Source: Galbitalea soli
Lineage (GTDB): Bacteria; Actinomycetota; Actinomycetes; Actinomycetales; Microbacteriaceae
DNA length: 64,000 nt
Direction of reading: 5' to 3'
NCBI RefSeq assembly: GCF_010686725.1
Contig: NZ_JAAGWZ010000001.1
Coordinates: 744,001-808,000, forward strand
The translations under genes and the position numbers were made by a program. Shown piece after piece: positions 42,884-54,191 of this stretch (positions are counted from its first letter, which is position 1; each line of letters begins with the position of its first letter). The notes below the pieces were generated by a model. The model was not told the DNA's origin and searched no databases. It was given only the letters and a program-made list of their open reading frames with translations.

Positions 42884-44613
42884 GCCGCCTCCTCCGCGCG
42901 GAGCTGGCTATCGACGATCTCAGCGTAGGTGTCGTTCGACGCCAGCAGCTCGGCGTGGGTGCCACGGCCCACGATCTCGCCGTGCTCGAGCACCAGGATC
43001 TGGTCGGCCTCCACGATCGTGGAGACGCGCTGGGCCACGACGATGATCGTGGCGCCGCGAACCGACCGGAACAGCGCCTGCCGGAGCCGGGCATCCGTCG
43101 CCGTGTCGAGGGCCGAGAACGAGTCGTCGAACACGTAGATCTCCGGCTTGCGCACGAGGGCACGGGCGATCGCGAGTCGCTGGCGCTGACCGCCTGACAC
43201 GTTGGTGCCGCCCTGGGCGATTGGCGCCTCGAGCCGCTCGGGCATCTCGGCGACGAACTCCCGCGCCTGGGCGATGTCGAGGGCCTCCCAGAGATCGTCG
43301 TCGCTCGCGTCGGGGTTGCCGTAGCGGAGGTTGGACGCGACCGTTCCGGAAAACAGATAAGGCTTCTGGGGCACCAGGCCGATTCGGCTCCACAGGAGTT
43401 CCGGGTCGAGGCGCCGGACGTCTTCGCCGTCGACGAGAGTCGCGCCGCCGGTCACGTCGAACAATCGCGGGATGAGGCTCACGAGGGTCGTCTTGCCCGA
43501 GCCGGTGGAGCCGATGATCGCGGTCGTCGTACCGGGCCTGGCCGTGAAGTCGATGCCGCGCAACACCGGCGCGTCCGCACCGGGATACGTGAAGGTGACG
43601 TCGCGGAAGGCGAGTTCGCCGTGCTCGTGCAGGCGAGAGACCGGAGCGGGATCGATGACCACGCTCGATTCGGTGTCGAGCACCTCCGCGATGCGGTCGG
43701 AGGAGACCGACGCACGGGGAATGAGGATCGCCATGAAGGTCGCCATCATGACCGCCATGAGGATCTGGATCAGATATTGCAGGAACGCCGTGAGGGCACC
43801 GATCTTGATCGAGCCGTCCTCCACCCGAGCGGCGCCGAACCAGATCACCGCGACGCTCGAGACGTTGAGGATGAGCATGACGACCGGGAAGACCAGCGCG
43901 AAGAGCCGCCCCGCGCGCACCGCGGTCTGGGTGAGGTCGGCGTTGGCCGACTCGAACCTCTCCACCTCGACGGTCTCCCGCACGAAGGCGCGCACGACGC
44001 GGATGCCCGTCAACTGCTCGCGCAGCACGCGGTTGACCGCATCGATCCGTGTCTGCATCGACCGGAACAGGGGCACCATGCGCGTGATGATGAGGCCGAT
44101 CGAGACGAGCAGCACCGGAACCGCGACGACCATGATCCACGACAGCCCCACGTCCTGCTGCAGAGCCATGATCACTCCGCCGATGGCGAGGATCGGCGCG
44201 GAGACCAGCAGGGTGCAGGTCATGAGCACGAGCATCTGCACCTGCTGCACGTCGTTCGTCGTGCGGGTGATCAGCGAGGGAGCACCGAACGACGACACCT
44301 CGCGCTCGGAGAAGACGCCCACGCGGTCGAAGATGGCCGCGCGAAGGTCGCGCCCGACGCGCATGGCAGCCTTCGCCCCGAAGTAGACCGCGACGATGGC
44401 CGCCACGACCTGCGCGAGCGTGATGGCGAGCATGAGGACTCCCACTCGCACGATGTAGCCCGTGTCGCCCTGCGCGACGCCGTTGTTGATGATGTCGGCG
44501 TTGAGGCTGGGCAGGTACAGCGAGGCGATGGACTGGGCCAGCTGGAAGACGATGACGCCCGTCAGCAGGCGCCAGTGCGGGCGCAGGAATTTACCGAGGA
44601 TTCTCAGAAGCAC
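42880..44613 (-). CDS. ABC exporter half-transporter A, degenerate Walker B
   Basis: 577 aa from GTG 44613. Six helices, then NBD with Walker A GSTGSGKTT, signature VSGGQRQRLAIARA and Walker B IYVFDDSFSALD. The catalytic Glu is Asp here, as in the regulatory half of heterodimeric exporters of the TM287 and BmrC type. The start is preceded by TAGGCT with six nt between, a leaderless arrangement, and a 22-bp palindrome lies just upstream. Substrate unknown. Confidence 0.93.
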   Translation of the reverse strand: MLLRILGKFLRPHWRLLTGVIVFQLAQSIASLYLPSLNADIINNGVAQGDTGYIVRVGVLMLAITLAQVVAAIVAVYFGAKAAMRVGRDLRAAIFDRVGVFSEREVSSFGAPSLITRTTNDVQQVQMLVLMTCTLLVSAPILAIGGVIMALQQDVGLSWIMVVAVPVLLVSIGLIITRMVPLFRSMQTRIDAVNRVLREQLTGIRVVRAFVRETVEVERFESANADLTQTAVRAGRLFALVFPVVMLILNVSSVAVIWFGAARVEDGSIKIGALTAFLQYLIQILMAVMMATFMAILIPRASVSSDRIAEVLDTESSVVIDPAPVSRLHEHGELAFRDVTFTYPGADAPVLRGIDFTARPGTTTAIIGSTGSGKTTLVSLIPRLFDVTGGATLVDGEDVRRLDPELLWSRIGLVPQKPYLFSGTVASNLRYGNPDASDDDLWEALDIAQAREFVAEMPERLEAPIAQGGTNVSGGQRQRLAIARALVRKPEIYVFDDSFSALDTATDARLRQALFRSVRGATIIVVAQRVSTIVEADQILVLEHGEIVGRGTHAELLASNDTYAEIVDSQLRAEEAA

Positions 44614-44619
44614 CCCTGA

Positions 44620-44625
44620 AGCCTA
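44620..44625 (-). promoter_or_regulatory. -10 element of the ABC exporter operon
   Basis: TAGGCT on the minus strand, six nt before GTG 44613. Confidence 0.5.
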
Positions 44626-44646
44626 GGGCGAGCCACAGACAGCGGG

Positions 44647-44668
44647 GAATACTCGAATGAGAGTATTC
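44647..44668. promoter_or_regulatory. 22-bp palindromic operator candidate upstream of the ABC exporter
   Basis: Perfect eight-bp arms gaatactc / gagtattc around gaatga. It starts 21 bp upstream of the -10 of the exporter operon, where a repressor could block the -35 region. No regulator gene is adjacent in this window. Confidence 0.65.
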
Positions 44669-44680
44669 GCCGACAGCGGA

Positions 44681-45646
44681 TCAGCGGGGGAAGAATGCCG
44701 AGATGGCCGCGAGATCGGTGGGGGTCGGCGACCAGCGGCCCGCGGATCGCGCGTTCGTGACCACCTGCTCCGGCTTCGTCGCCCCGGCGATCACGCTCGA
44801 CACCCCCGGCTGCGCCAGCAACCACTCGAGGGTCGCCTCCAGCATGCTGACGCCGCGCTCGTCGCAGAACGCCTGATAGCGCGCCATCGCGTCCCAGGGC
44901 ACGCCGTCGAGGGCTTCGGGGCGGATGACCGTGAGCCGGCCATCCGCCGGCCTCGACTCCCGCGTGTACTTGCCCGTGAACAGCCCATTGAACAGCGGGA
45001 AGAAGGGCAGGAACCCGAGCCCGTAGGCGTTCGCGGCGGGGAGCACGTCGTCCTCGACGTGGCGCACGAGCAGGCTGTACTCGTTCTGGGCGGAGATGAA
45101 GTGCGGGTGCCCGGCGGACTCGGCCCGCCATTCCGCGTCGGCGATCTGCCATCCGGTGAGGTTGGAGTGCCCGATGTACCGCACCTTGCCCTGCTGCACG
45201 AGCTCGTCAAGTGCCGCGAGAGTCTCGTCCATCGGCGTGATGCCATCCGGGTGATGCAACTGGTAGAGATCGATCCAGTCGGTGCGCAATCGACGCAGGC
45301 TCGCCTCCACCGCGATGCGAATGTATCGCCGAGAGGCGCGGGCGCCCCAGTCCGGGCCGTTCGCGCCGCCCATGTCCATGCCGAATTTGGTCGCGAGGAC
45401 GACCTCGTCCCGCCGTCCGCGGAGGGCGTTGCCCATCAGGCTCTCGCTGAGCCCGCGCTGGCCGCCATAGATGTCCGCCGTGTCGAACAGCGTGATGCCG
45501 GCGTCGATCGCCGCGTGCACGACCGCGTCGGTGCCGGCCTGCGTCTCGGTCGCGGTCTTCGGCCGACCGAAATTGTTGCATCCCAGCCCGACGGCAGAGA
45601 CCATGAGACCCGAGCGTCCGAGCGGGCGGTAGTGCATGTCAGCCAT
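44681..45646 (-). CDS. Aldo/keto reductase
   Basis: 321 aa from ATG 45646, with AGGA seven nt upstream; an in-frame start at 45664 lacks this. NADPH-dependent TIM-barrel reductase. RPLGRSGLMVSAVGLGCNNFG opens the barrel (21 residues spanning positions 5-25), FDTADIYGG gives catalytic Asp and Tyr, ATKFG gives Lys, DLYQLHHPD gives His. PGVSSVIAGATKPEQV is the C-terminal cofactor loop. YajO/L-glyceraldehyde reductase-like; physiological substrate unknown. Divergent from ogt. Confidence 0.92.
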   Translation of the reverse strand: MADMHYRPLGRSGLMVSAVGLGCNNFGRPKTATETQAGTDAVVHAAIDAGITLFDTADIYGGQRGLSESLMGNALRGRRDEVVLATKFGMDMGGANGPDWGARASRRYIRIAVEASLRRLRTDWIDLYQLHHPDGITPMDETLAALDELVQQGKVRYIGHSNLTGWQIADAEWRAESAGHPHFISAQNEYSLLVRHVEDDVLPAANAYGLGFLPFFPLFNGLFTGKYTRESRPADGRLTVIRPEALDGVPWDAMARYQAFCDERGVSMLEATLEWLLAQPGVSSVIAGATKPEQVVTNARSAGRWSPTPTDLAAISAFFPR

Positions 45647-45739
45647 GGCACCATCCTGCCCCACTCCTCCCCAGGCCGGGGCGGTCCACAGGCCCGATCC
45701 CGTGTCCGATTCCCGCCAGTGGAGGTCGGTGGCGGCGGC

Positions 45740-45745
45740 TACAGT
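45740..45745 (+). promoter_or_regulatory. -10 element of ogt
   Basis: TACAGT, six nt before ATG 45752; leaderless arrangement. Confidence 0.5.
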
Positions 45746-45751
45746 CGGTTC

Positions 45752-46255
45752 ATGGTCACGTCCCCCTCCCCCGTCGCGCTCCTCCGCCTCGACTCACCGA
45801 TCGGCCGCATCGAGGTCACCGGCGACGGCTCATCGCTCACCTCGCTCTCGATCGCCCGCGCCGGCGTCCTCCCCCACGATCACCTGGATGACCGGCCCGA
45901 CGACATCCTCCGCGAGGCCGCGCGCCAGCTCGCGGACTACTTCCGCGGCGCGCGCCAGCGCTTCGAGCTCCCGATCGACGCCCGCGGCACCGCCTTTCAG
46001 CGCGCGGTGTGGGCGCGGCTCGACGAACTCGAGTGGGGCGAGATCACGAGCTACGGCGAGCTGGGTCAGGCGACGGGGCGCCCCACGGCGGGCCGCGCCG
46101 TCGGCGGTGCAGTCGGCGCCAATCCGGTCCCCATCATCGTTCCCTGCCATCGCGTGCTGGCGACCGGTCGGCGCATCACCGGGTACAGCGGCGGAGACGG
46201 CATTCCGACGAAGGCCTGGCTGCTGGCCCACGAGGGAATCGAGTTCGCGGCGTGA
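45752..46255 (+). CDS. ogt: Methylated-DNA--protein-cysteine methyltransferase
   Basis: 167 aa suicide repair protein that takes the O6-alkyl group from guanine onto its cysteine. Active site VPCHRVL, with the preceding helix-turn-helix GEITSYGELGQATGRPTAGRAVGGAVGANP (residues about 112-130 onward) and C-terminal GYSGGDGIPTKAWLL. Size and motifs fit Ogt without an Ada domain. It overlaps the tag gene by four nt (GTGA), forming an alkylation-repair pair. Confidence 0.95.
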   Translation: MVTSPSPVALLRLDSPIGRIEVTGDGSSLTSLSIARAGVLPHDHLDDRPDDILREAARQLADYFRGARQRFELPIDARGTAFQRAVWARLDELEWGEITSYGELGQATGRPTAGRAVGGAVGANPVPIIVPCHRVLATGRRITGYSGGDGIPTKAWLLAHEGIEFAA

Positions 46256-46848
46256 CCGCGAGCCCCGCGCCCGATCTCGTGGTAGGCGACGACGGACTCG
46301 CCCGGTGCCGCTGGGTCGGCAGCGATCCGGAGTATCGCCGCTATCACGACGAAGAGTGGGGCCGCGCGCTGCACGGCGACCGGCCGCTCTTCGAGAAGCT
46401 CAGCCTCGAGGGCTTCCAGGCCGGGCTCTCCTGGATCACGATCCTTCGCCGACGGCCCGGCTTCCGCGAAGCGTTCGATGACTTCGACCCCGCGGTGATC
46501 GCCGGCTACGACGACGCGCGGGTCGAGGCTCTGATGAGCGACGAGCGGATCATCCGGAATCGGGCCAAGATCCTGGCCACGATCTCCAATGCGCGCATCA
46601 TGCTCGAGCTCACCGACGGCGCGCCGGGCGCGCTCGACGAACTCCTGTGGTCGTTCGCGCCTTCGGCCCGGACCGCCCGACCCGCGGCGATGTCGGAGCT
46701 GGCCGCCATCACCCCCGAGTCGGAGGCGATGAGTGCCGCCCTGCGGAGGCGCGGGTTCCGCTTCGTGGGGCCTACGACCATGTACGCGCTCATGCAATCG
46801 AGCGGGATGGTCGATGATCACCTGGTCGGGTGCTGGCGGGTCGCCTAG
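46252..46848 (+). CDS. tag: DNA-3-methyladenine glycosylase I
   Basis: 198 aa from GTG 46252. It removes 3-methyladenine from DNA. Motifs: RCRWVGSDPEYRRYHDEEWGR, FEKLSLEGFQAGLSW, ITILRRR and the C-terminal FVGPTTMYALMQSSGMVDDH, with C and H residues at the zinc-snap positions. Translationally coupled to ogt; its stop overlaps the convergent downstream gene by four nt. Confidence 0.95.
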   Translation: MTASPAPDLVVGDDGLARCRWVGSDPEYRRYHDEEWGRALHGDRPLFEKLSLEGFQAGLSWITILRRRPGFREAFDDFDPAVIAGYDDARVEALMSDERIIRNRAKILATISNARIMLELTDGAPGALDELLWSFAPSARTARPAAMSELAAITPESEAMSAALRRRGFRFVGPTTMYALMQSSGMVDDHLVGCWRVA

Positions 46849-47303
46849 GCACCGGGAGTGCGAGGAACGCTGCCGAAGCCCGCCCGCGGCGGCGGAAAGC
46901 CGGCCGCGGTGATGAGCGACGGCTCGTAGACGTTCTCGCGACCCGCGAGGAGCAGGCACCACAGCCATGGGAGGAAGATTCCCAGGACCACCCACCCGCT
47001 CGGCTTGCGGAACGCGATTCCCGTGCGGTACATCCCCATCGCCAACAGCACGAACGGCACGATGTTCGCGTACGGCACGAGCGACAGGAGCGACCACGCG
47101 CCCGCCTGACCGCCGACTTCCAGCCACTTCCACGTCGAGTAGATCGGAACCCAGCCGGCCCACGGCGCCACCCCGACCTTGCGGAAGAAGAGCATGAGCG
47201 AGATGGAGGTGAGCACGTAGGCACCCAGCAGGATGACCAGGTAGCCGGCGATCAGGATGATATTGATGAGCGCGTTGAGTCCGGAGTACGGATCAGAATT
47301 CAT
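46845..47303 (-). CDS. Small membrane protein (DUF5684-like)
   Basis: 152 aa with about four membrane helices. The segment FFRKVGVAPWAGWVPIYSTWK and the later YANIVPFVLLAMGM match proteins annotated as DUF5684. No catalytic motif; function unknown. I chose ATG 47303 because TAGAGT lies exactly six nt upstream (47315-47310), although GTG 47309 is in frame. It overlaps the tag stop tail to tail. Confidence 0.75.
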   Translation of the reverse strand: MNSDPYSGLNALINIILIAGYLVILLGAYVLTSISLMLFFRKVGVAPWAGWVPIYSTWKWLEVGGQAGAWSLLSLVPYANIVPFVLLAMGMYRTGIAFRKPSGWVVLGIFLPWLWCLLLAGRENVYEPSLITAAGFPPPRAGFGSVPRTPGA

Positions 47304-47309
47304 GTCCAC

Positions 47310-47315
47310 ACTCTA
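47310..47315 (-). promoter_or_regulatory. -10 element of the small membrane protein gene
   Basis: TAGAGT on the minus strand followed by GTGGAC and then ATG 47303. Confidence 0.4.
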
Positions 47316-47333
47316 GGGGGCGGGAGCGCCACG

Positions 47334-48080
47334 TCAGACGACCAGGTGCACCTCGCCCTCGGGGCCGCGCGCGAGCTCGATCCCCGATTCGGCAGCCCAC
47401 TCGACGAGCTCCTCCACGGTGCCGAAGTTACGGCCGGCGACAGCGAGCGCGCGAACCAGCTCGCCCTTCGCCGTCTTGTTGAAGTGGTTCAACGCCCGCC
47501 GGGCACCCGAGTCGTCCACGGTGAGCACGCGCGTGAACACGCTGTGGGCACGCGCCGGTGCCGGGCCGAGCTCCACGTAGCCCTCCGAGCGGAGATCGAG
47601 GATCACGCCTCCCTCGCCCGCGAGCACGCGCCCGATCGGCTCCCGCCACAGCGCCCTCAGCGCCACCCCGTCGAGTCGGCTGTCGTGCGAGAGGCGGTAC
47701 GCCGGAATCTCGTCTCCGGCTCGGGTCAACCCGAACAAGGCCGAGTGGATCACGACGTGCTGAAACAACCAGGCGCGGGCCGCCTCGGGCAGGGTCGCGG
47801 AATCGAGCGCGTCGTAGAGCACGCCCGTGTACCGGTCGATCGCGGGCATGAGGGGCGACGACGTCACCTGCCGGTTGCGTTCGACCTCGGCCCGCTGAGT
47901 CGGCCCCAGTCGCAGGGCGGCCATCGCACGACTCACGCTGCTCGAGGTGCGTCGTAGCCCGGCGAGAGCGGCACGCCTCGCCCGCGTCAGCTCGGGAAAC
48001 GACAGCTCGTCGAGTGACAGCGTCGTGCCGTCGTGGCCGCCATCCCGCTTCGTCTCCGACGGCGGCAGGATGACCAGCAT
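47334..48080 (-). CDS. yaaA: Peroxide stress protein YaaA (UPF0246)
   Basis: 248 aa. The YaaA family lowers free iron and DNA damage under peroxide stress and binds DNA. Motifs: MLVILPPSETKR at the start, RYTGVLYDALD, SALFGLTRAGDEIPAYRLS, ALWREPIG, DLRSEGY and NHFNKTAKGELVRAL. ATG 48080 is chosen over GTG 48083 on family starts. It follows the ATP synthase operon on the same strand, beyond a GC hairpin. Confidence 0.9.
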   Translation of the reverse strand: MLVILPPSETKRDGGHDGTTLSLDELSFPELTRARRAALAGLRRTSSSVSRAMAALRLGPTQRAEVERNRQVTSSPLMPAIDRYTGVLYDALDSATLPEAARAWLFQHVVIHSALFGLTRAGDEIPAYRLSHDSRLDGVALRALWREPIGRVLAGEGGVILDLRSEGYVELGPAPARAHSVFTRVLTVDDSGARRALNHFNKTAKGELVRALAVAGRNFGTVEELVEWAAESGIELARGPEGEVHLVV

Positions 48081-48105
48081 CACCTCTCCCGGTGACGCCG
48101 GTGCC

Positions 48106-48128
48106 GACGCGCCCGCCAGGCGGGCGTC
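48106..48128 (-). terminator. GC stem-loop after atpC
   Basis: gcccgcc/ggcgggc arms with a one-base centre and an outer gac/gtc pair, 17 nt past the atpC stop. No T tract, so it could instead be an RNA-stabilising hairpin. Confidence 0.45.
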
Positions 48129-48144
48129 GGGCCGGTCACCCGCG

Positions 48145-48405
48145 TCAGGCCAGTTGGGCGTTGCGCGCGACGACGGTGACGCGGTCGTGCTCGACCGAGA
48201 GGAAACCGTCGTCGGCGGTCGCCGTGACAGTCGTGCCCTCGGGCGTCAGCACCCGCACCTCACCCGCGGCGAGCACCGCGAGAATCGGCTCGTGTCCCGC
48301 GAGAATACCGATCTCGCCCTCGGTGGTGCGGGCGACGACCTGTCGGGCCGCCCCCGTCCACACCTCGGCGTCGGCGGAGACGACGCTCACCGTGAGTTCG
48401 GCCAT
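48145..48405 (-). CDS. atpC: F1Fo ATP synthase epsilon subunit, short form
   Basis: 86 aa from ATG 48405, two nt after the atpD stop. It contains only the N-terminal beta-sandwich (VSVVSADAEVWTG, GEIGILAGHEPILAVL, FLSVEHDRVTVV). The C-terminal helical hairpin found in the roughly 130-aa E. coli protein is absent. That domain carries the inhibitory function, so this complex likely lacks epsilon inhibition. Confidence 0.93.
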   Translation of the reverse strand: MAELTVSVVSADAEVWTGAARQVVARTTEGEIGILAGHEPILAVLAAGEVRVLTPEGTTVTATADDGFLSVEHDRVTVVARNAQLA

Positions 48406-48407
48406 GA

Positions 48408-49916
<1,509 letters not shown>

Positions 49917-49919
49917 TTA

Positions 49920-50819
49920 CTACTTCGCCGAGCTGAGGGCGTCTGCGCCGCCCACGATCTCGGAAATCTGCTGGGTGATCTCGGACTGGCGCGCGTTGTT
50001 GGCCAGCCGGGTGTAGTCGGTGATGAGCTTGTCGGCGTTGTCGCTCGCCGACTTCATCGCGCGCTGGCGGGCGGCGTGCTCGGAGGCCGCGGACTGCAGC
50101 ATCGCGTTGAAGATACGGCTTTCGATGTAGACCGGGAGCAGGGCATCCAGAACGTCGGCGGCCTCGGGCTCGAACTCGTACAGCGGCAGTGCCTCGTCGG
50201 GAGCCGGCTTCTCGTCGCCCTCGACGACCTCGAGGGGCAGGAGACGGACCACTTCGGGCACCTGGGTGACCACGCTCACGAAGCGGTTGTAGACGATGTG
50301 GATCTCATTCACACCGCCCTCTTCCTCGGGCTGCACGAACTTCTCGACGAGGGTTCGGCCGATCTCCTGCGCGGTCGCGAACTCGGGACGATCGGTGCCG
50401 CCCGTCCAGATCTTCTCGGCCGCGCGGCGACGGAAGGCGAAGTACGCGGCGGCCTTGCGACCCACGACGTAGTACACGACCTGCTTGCCCTCGGCGGTGA
50501 GCCGGGCCACGAGTTCGCCCGACTCCCGCACGATGTTGGTGCTGAACGCGCCCGCGAGCCCTCGGTCGGAGGTGAAGAGCACGACAGCCGCGCGCGTCAC
50601 CTTCTCGGGCTCGGTCGTCAGGATGTGATCGACGTTCGAGTAGGTCGCGACAGCGGAGACCGCGCGCGTGACCGCCCGCGAGTAGGGGCCGGAGGCGGCC
50701 ACCCGCTGCTGCGCCTTCTGGATGCGCGAGGCAGAGATGAGCTCCATGGCCCGAGTGATCTTCTTGGTCGTCTGGGCAGACTTGATCTTCTGCCGGTAGA
50801 CCCGAAGTTGCGCTCCCAT
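49920..50819 (-). CDS. atpG: F1Fo ATP synthase gamma subunit
   Basis: 299 aa central stalk. N-terminal coil [37 protein letters not shown] in the middle, and C-terminal coil [12 protein letters not shown]...[20 protein letters not shown] (discontinuous). Standard position between atpA and atpD. Confidence 0.97.
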   Translation of the reverse strand: MGAQLRVYRQKIKSAQTTKKITRAMELISASRIQKAQQRVAASGPYSRAVTRAVSAVATYSNVDHILTTEPEKVTRAAVVLFTSDRGLAGAFSTNIVRESGELVARLTAEGKQVVYYVVGRKAAAYFAFRRRAAEKIWTGGTDRPEFATAQEIGRTLVEKFVQPEEEGGVNEIHIVYNRFVSVVTQVPEVVRLLPLEVVEGDEKPAPDEALPLYEFEPEAADVLDALLPVYIESRIFNAMLQSAASEHAARQRAMKSASDNADKLITDYTRLANNARQSEITQQISEIVGGADALSSAK

Positions 50820-50860
50820 GTCTTACTTTCTTCTTCGTCGGTGATCGGTCGGGAGGCGCG

Positions 50861-52492
50861 TCAGCGCTTCTGCTTGACGATCTGCTCCTGCGTGATGTCC
50901 TCGGGCTCGATCTCCTTGAACTGCTCCGTGCCGGCGAGGGACTTGCCCTCACCCGTCTGGAACTCGAGCTTGAACGCGTCGACCGACTTCTCGAGCGCGG
51001 CGACGGTGTCGTCGTCGAGCACGTTGGTGTCGCGCAGCGTGGTGAGGATCGCGGTGTTGCGGCCGAGGTAGTCGAGCAGTTCGCGCTCGAAGCGCAGGAC
51101 ATCCTCGACGGGAACCTCATCGAGCTTGCCGTTGGTGCCCGCCCAGATCGAGACGACCTGCTCCTCGACCGGGTACGGGGAGTACTGCGGCTGACGGAGA
51201 AGCTCTGTCAGGCGCGCACCGCGGGCGAGCTGGCGACGGCTGGTCTGGTCGAGGTCGGAGGCGAACAGCGCGAAGGCCTCGAGCGAGCGGTACTGCGCGA
51301 GCTCGAGCTTGAGCGTTCCGGAGACCTTCTTGATCGACTTCACCTGGGCGTCGCCACCGACACGGGAGACCGAGATTCCGACGTCGACCGCGGGACGCTG
51401 GTTGGCGTTGAAGAGATCGGACTGAAGGAAGATCTGGCCGTCGGTGATCGAGATCACGTTCGTGGGAATGTACGCCGAGACGTCGTTGGCCTTGGTCTCG
51501 ATGATCGGGAGGCCCGTCATCGAGCCGGCGCCCAGTTCGTCGGACAGCTTCGCGCAGCGCTCCAGGAGGCGGGAGTGCAGGTAGAAGACGTCGCCGGGGT
51601 AGGCCTCGCGGCCCGGCGGGCGACGCAGCAGTAGCGACACGGCGCGGTACGCCTCGGCCTGCTTGGAGAGGTCGTCGAACACGATGAGGACGTGCTTGCC
51701 GCCGTACATCCAGTGCTGGCCGATGGCCGAGCCGGTGTAGGGGGCGAGGTACTTGAAGCCCGCGGGGTCGGAGGCCGGTGACGCGACGATCGTCGTGTAC
51801 TCCATCGCGCCGGCGTCCTCGAGCGCACCCTTGATGCCCGCGATCGTGGAGCCCTTCTGGCCGATCGCGACGTAGATGCAGCGCACCTGCTTGTTGACGT
51901 CGCCCGACTCCCAGTTGGCCTTCTGGTTGATGATCGTGTCGAGCGCGATCGCGGTCTTGCCGGTCTGGCGGTCACCGATGATCAGCTGGCGCTGGCCGCG
52001 CCCGATCGGGATCATCGCGTCGATCGCCTTGATACCCGTCTGCATCGGCTCGTGGACCGACTTGCGCTGCATGACGCCGGGAGCCTGAAGCTCGAGCGCG
52101 CGGCGACCCTCGGAGGCGATCTCACCGAGACCGTCGATCGGGTTGCCCAGCGGGTCGACCACACGGCCGAGGTAGGCATCGCCGACGGGAACGGAGAGCA
52201 CCTCGCCGGTGCGGGTGACCTCCTGGCCCTCCTCGATACCGGTGAACTCGCCGAGCACGACGACGCCGATCTCGTTCTCCTCGAGGTTCTGGGCGAGGCC
52301 CAGAGTGCCGTCTTCGAAGCGCACGAGCTCGTTCGCCATCACACCGGGAAGACCCTCGACGTGCGCGATGCCGTCCGCGGCGTTGGTGACGTGACCGACC
52401 TCGGTCTTCGCCGCCTTGCCGGGCTCGTAGGCCTTGACGAAATCTTTCAGCGCATCGCGGATCTCGTCCGGGCTGATGGTGATGTCTGCCAT
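50861..52492 (-). CDS. atpA: F1Fo ATP synthase alpha subunit
   Basis: 543 aa. Walker [40 protein letters not shown] and [15 protein letters not shown] with the alpha-specific arginine-finger segment. C-terminal extension of about 30 residues rich in Glu/Lys beyond the E. coli length, common in actinobacteria. Confidence 0.98.
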   Translation of the reverse strand: MADITISPDEIRDALKDFVKAYEPGKAAKTEVGHVTNAADGIAHVEGLPGVMANELVRFEDGTLGLAQNLEENEIGVVVLGEFTGIEEGQEVTRTGEVLSVPVGDAYLGRVVDPLGNPIDGLGEIASEGRRALELQAPGVMQRKSVHEPMQTGIKAIDAMIPIGRGQRQLIIGDRQTGKTAIALDTIINQKANWESGDVNKQVRCIYVAIGQKGSTIAGIKGALEDAGAMEYTTIVASPASDPAGFKYLAPYTGSAIGQHWMYGGKHVLIVFDDLSKQAEAYRAVSLLLRRPPGREAYPGDVFYLHSRLLERCAKLSDELGAGSMTGLPIIETKANDVSAYIPTNVISITDGQIFLQSDLFNANQRPAVDVGISVSRVGGDAQVKSIKKVSGTLKLELAQYRSLEAFALFASDLDQTSRRQLARGARLTELLRQPQYSPYPVEEQVVSIWAGTNGKLDEVPVEDVLRFERELLDYLGRNTAILTTLRDTNVLDDDTVAALEKSVDAFKLEFQTGEGKSLAGTEQFKEIEPEDITQEQIVKQKR

Positions 52493-52525
52493 TAGTGTTC
52501 CTTACTCCTGAAGTGTTCGAGCGCG

Positions 52526-53320
52526 CTATCGGGCGAGCTGAAGTCTGAGGTCGTTGAGCCTGGTCGCGACGCTGCCGTCGATGACGTCGTCGCCGACCTG
52601 CACGCGGATGCCGCCGAGAATCGCGGGGTCGACGACCTGATTGACCTTGAGCTCGCGGCCGTACTGCGCCGACAATCCCTTGACGAGGCGAGTGAGCTGG
52701 GTGGCCGGGATGGGCTTCGCGGCGGTGATGGTGGCGATGGCCAGACCGGCCTGGTCGGCGACGGTCGAGGTCGCGTAGCGGATGAGTTCTCCGATGCGGC
52801 GCTCCCCGGGCTGCTGCACGAGCGCTCGGAGGATCGCAATGGTCTGCACGCTCGCCTTGCCGCTCAGCAAGCGCTCGACGAGCGCGACCTTCGACTCGGT
52901 GGAGCCGAGCTTGCTGCTCACGGCGAGCTCGAGTTCGGCATCCGACCGCACCGCCGCGGCGAAGGCGAACAGCTCGCCCTCGATCGAGACGGAGGAGGGC
53001 GCGGACTCCGCGATCGCACGGATGCCCAGCTCTTCGACCGCCGCGACGAGATCCGCATCACTCGACCAGCGGGCGTCGGCGATCGCACCGAGCACCGCCC
53101 GCGCGCGATCCGTGAACCCGCCGAACAGCGCGTCCACAATGCCGCGCTTGTCGGACTTCTCGGCGGAGTCGTCGGCCAGCGCCGCGCGGAGCGGCGCCGA
53201 ACCTCCGATGGTCACCGCGGCCTGGAGCAGCTGCTCCCCCGTGGCGAGATCGGCTGCACCCGCGACCGCGTTCAACGCCGCGATCGCGTCGGCGAGTGCT
53301 TCTCTCGTTGCGGAACCCAT
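52526..53320 (-). CDS. atpH: F1Fo ATP synthase delta subunit
   Basis: 264 aa peripheral stalk subunit, longer than the roughly 180 aa of E. coli, as usual in actinobacteria. C-terminal VKGLSAQYGRELKVNQVVDPAILGGIRVQVGDDVIDGSV carries the family pattern (positions about 220-258). It is not fused to AtpF, unlike mycobacteria. Confidence 0.95.
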   Translation of the reverse strand: MGSATREALADAIAALNAVAGAADLATGEQLLQAAVTIGGSAPLRAALADDSAEKSDKRGIVDALFGGFTDRARAVLGAIADARWSSDADLVAAVEELGIRAIAESAPSSVSIEGELFAFAAAVRSDAELELAVSSKLGSTESKVALVERLLSGKASVQTIAILRALVQQPGERRIGELIRYATSTVADQAGLAIATITAAKPIPATQLTRLVKGLSAQYGRELKVNQVVDPAILGGIRVQVGDDVIDGSVATRLNDLRLQLAR

Positions 53321-53323
53321 GAA

Positions 53324-54161
<838 letters not shown>

Positions 54162-54191
54162 TTACCAGCGCCGTTGAATTGTGTCAGAGGT

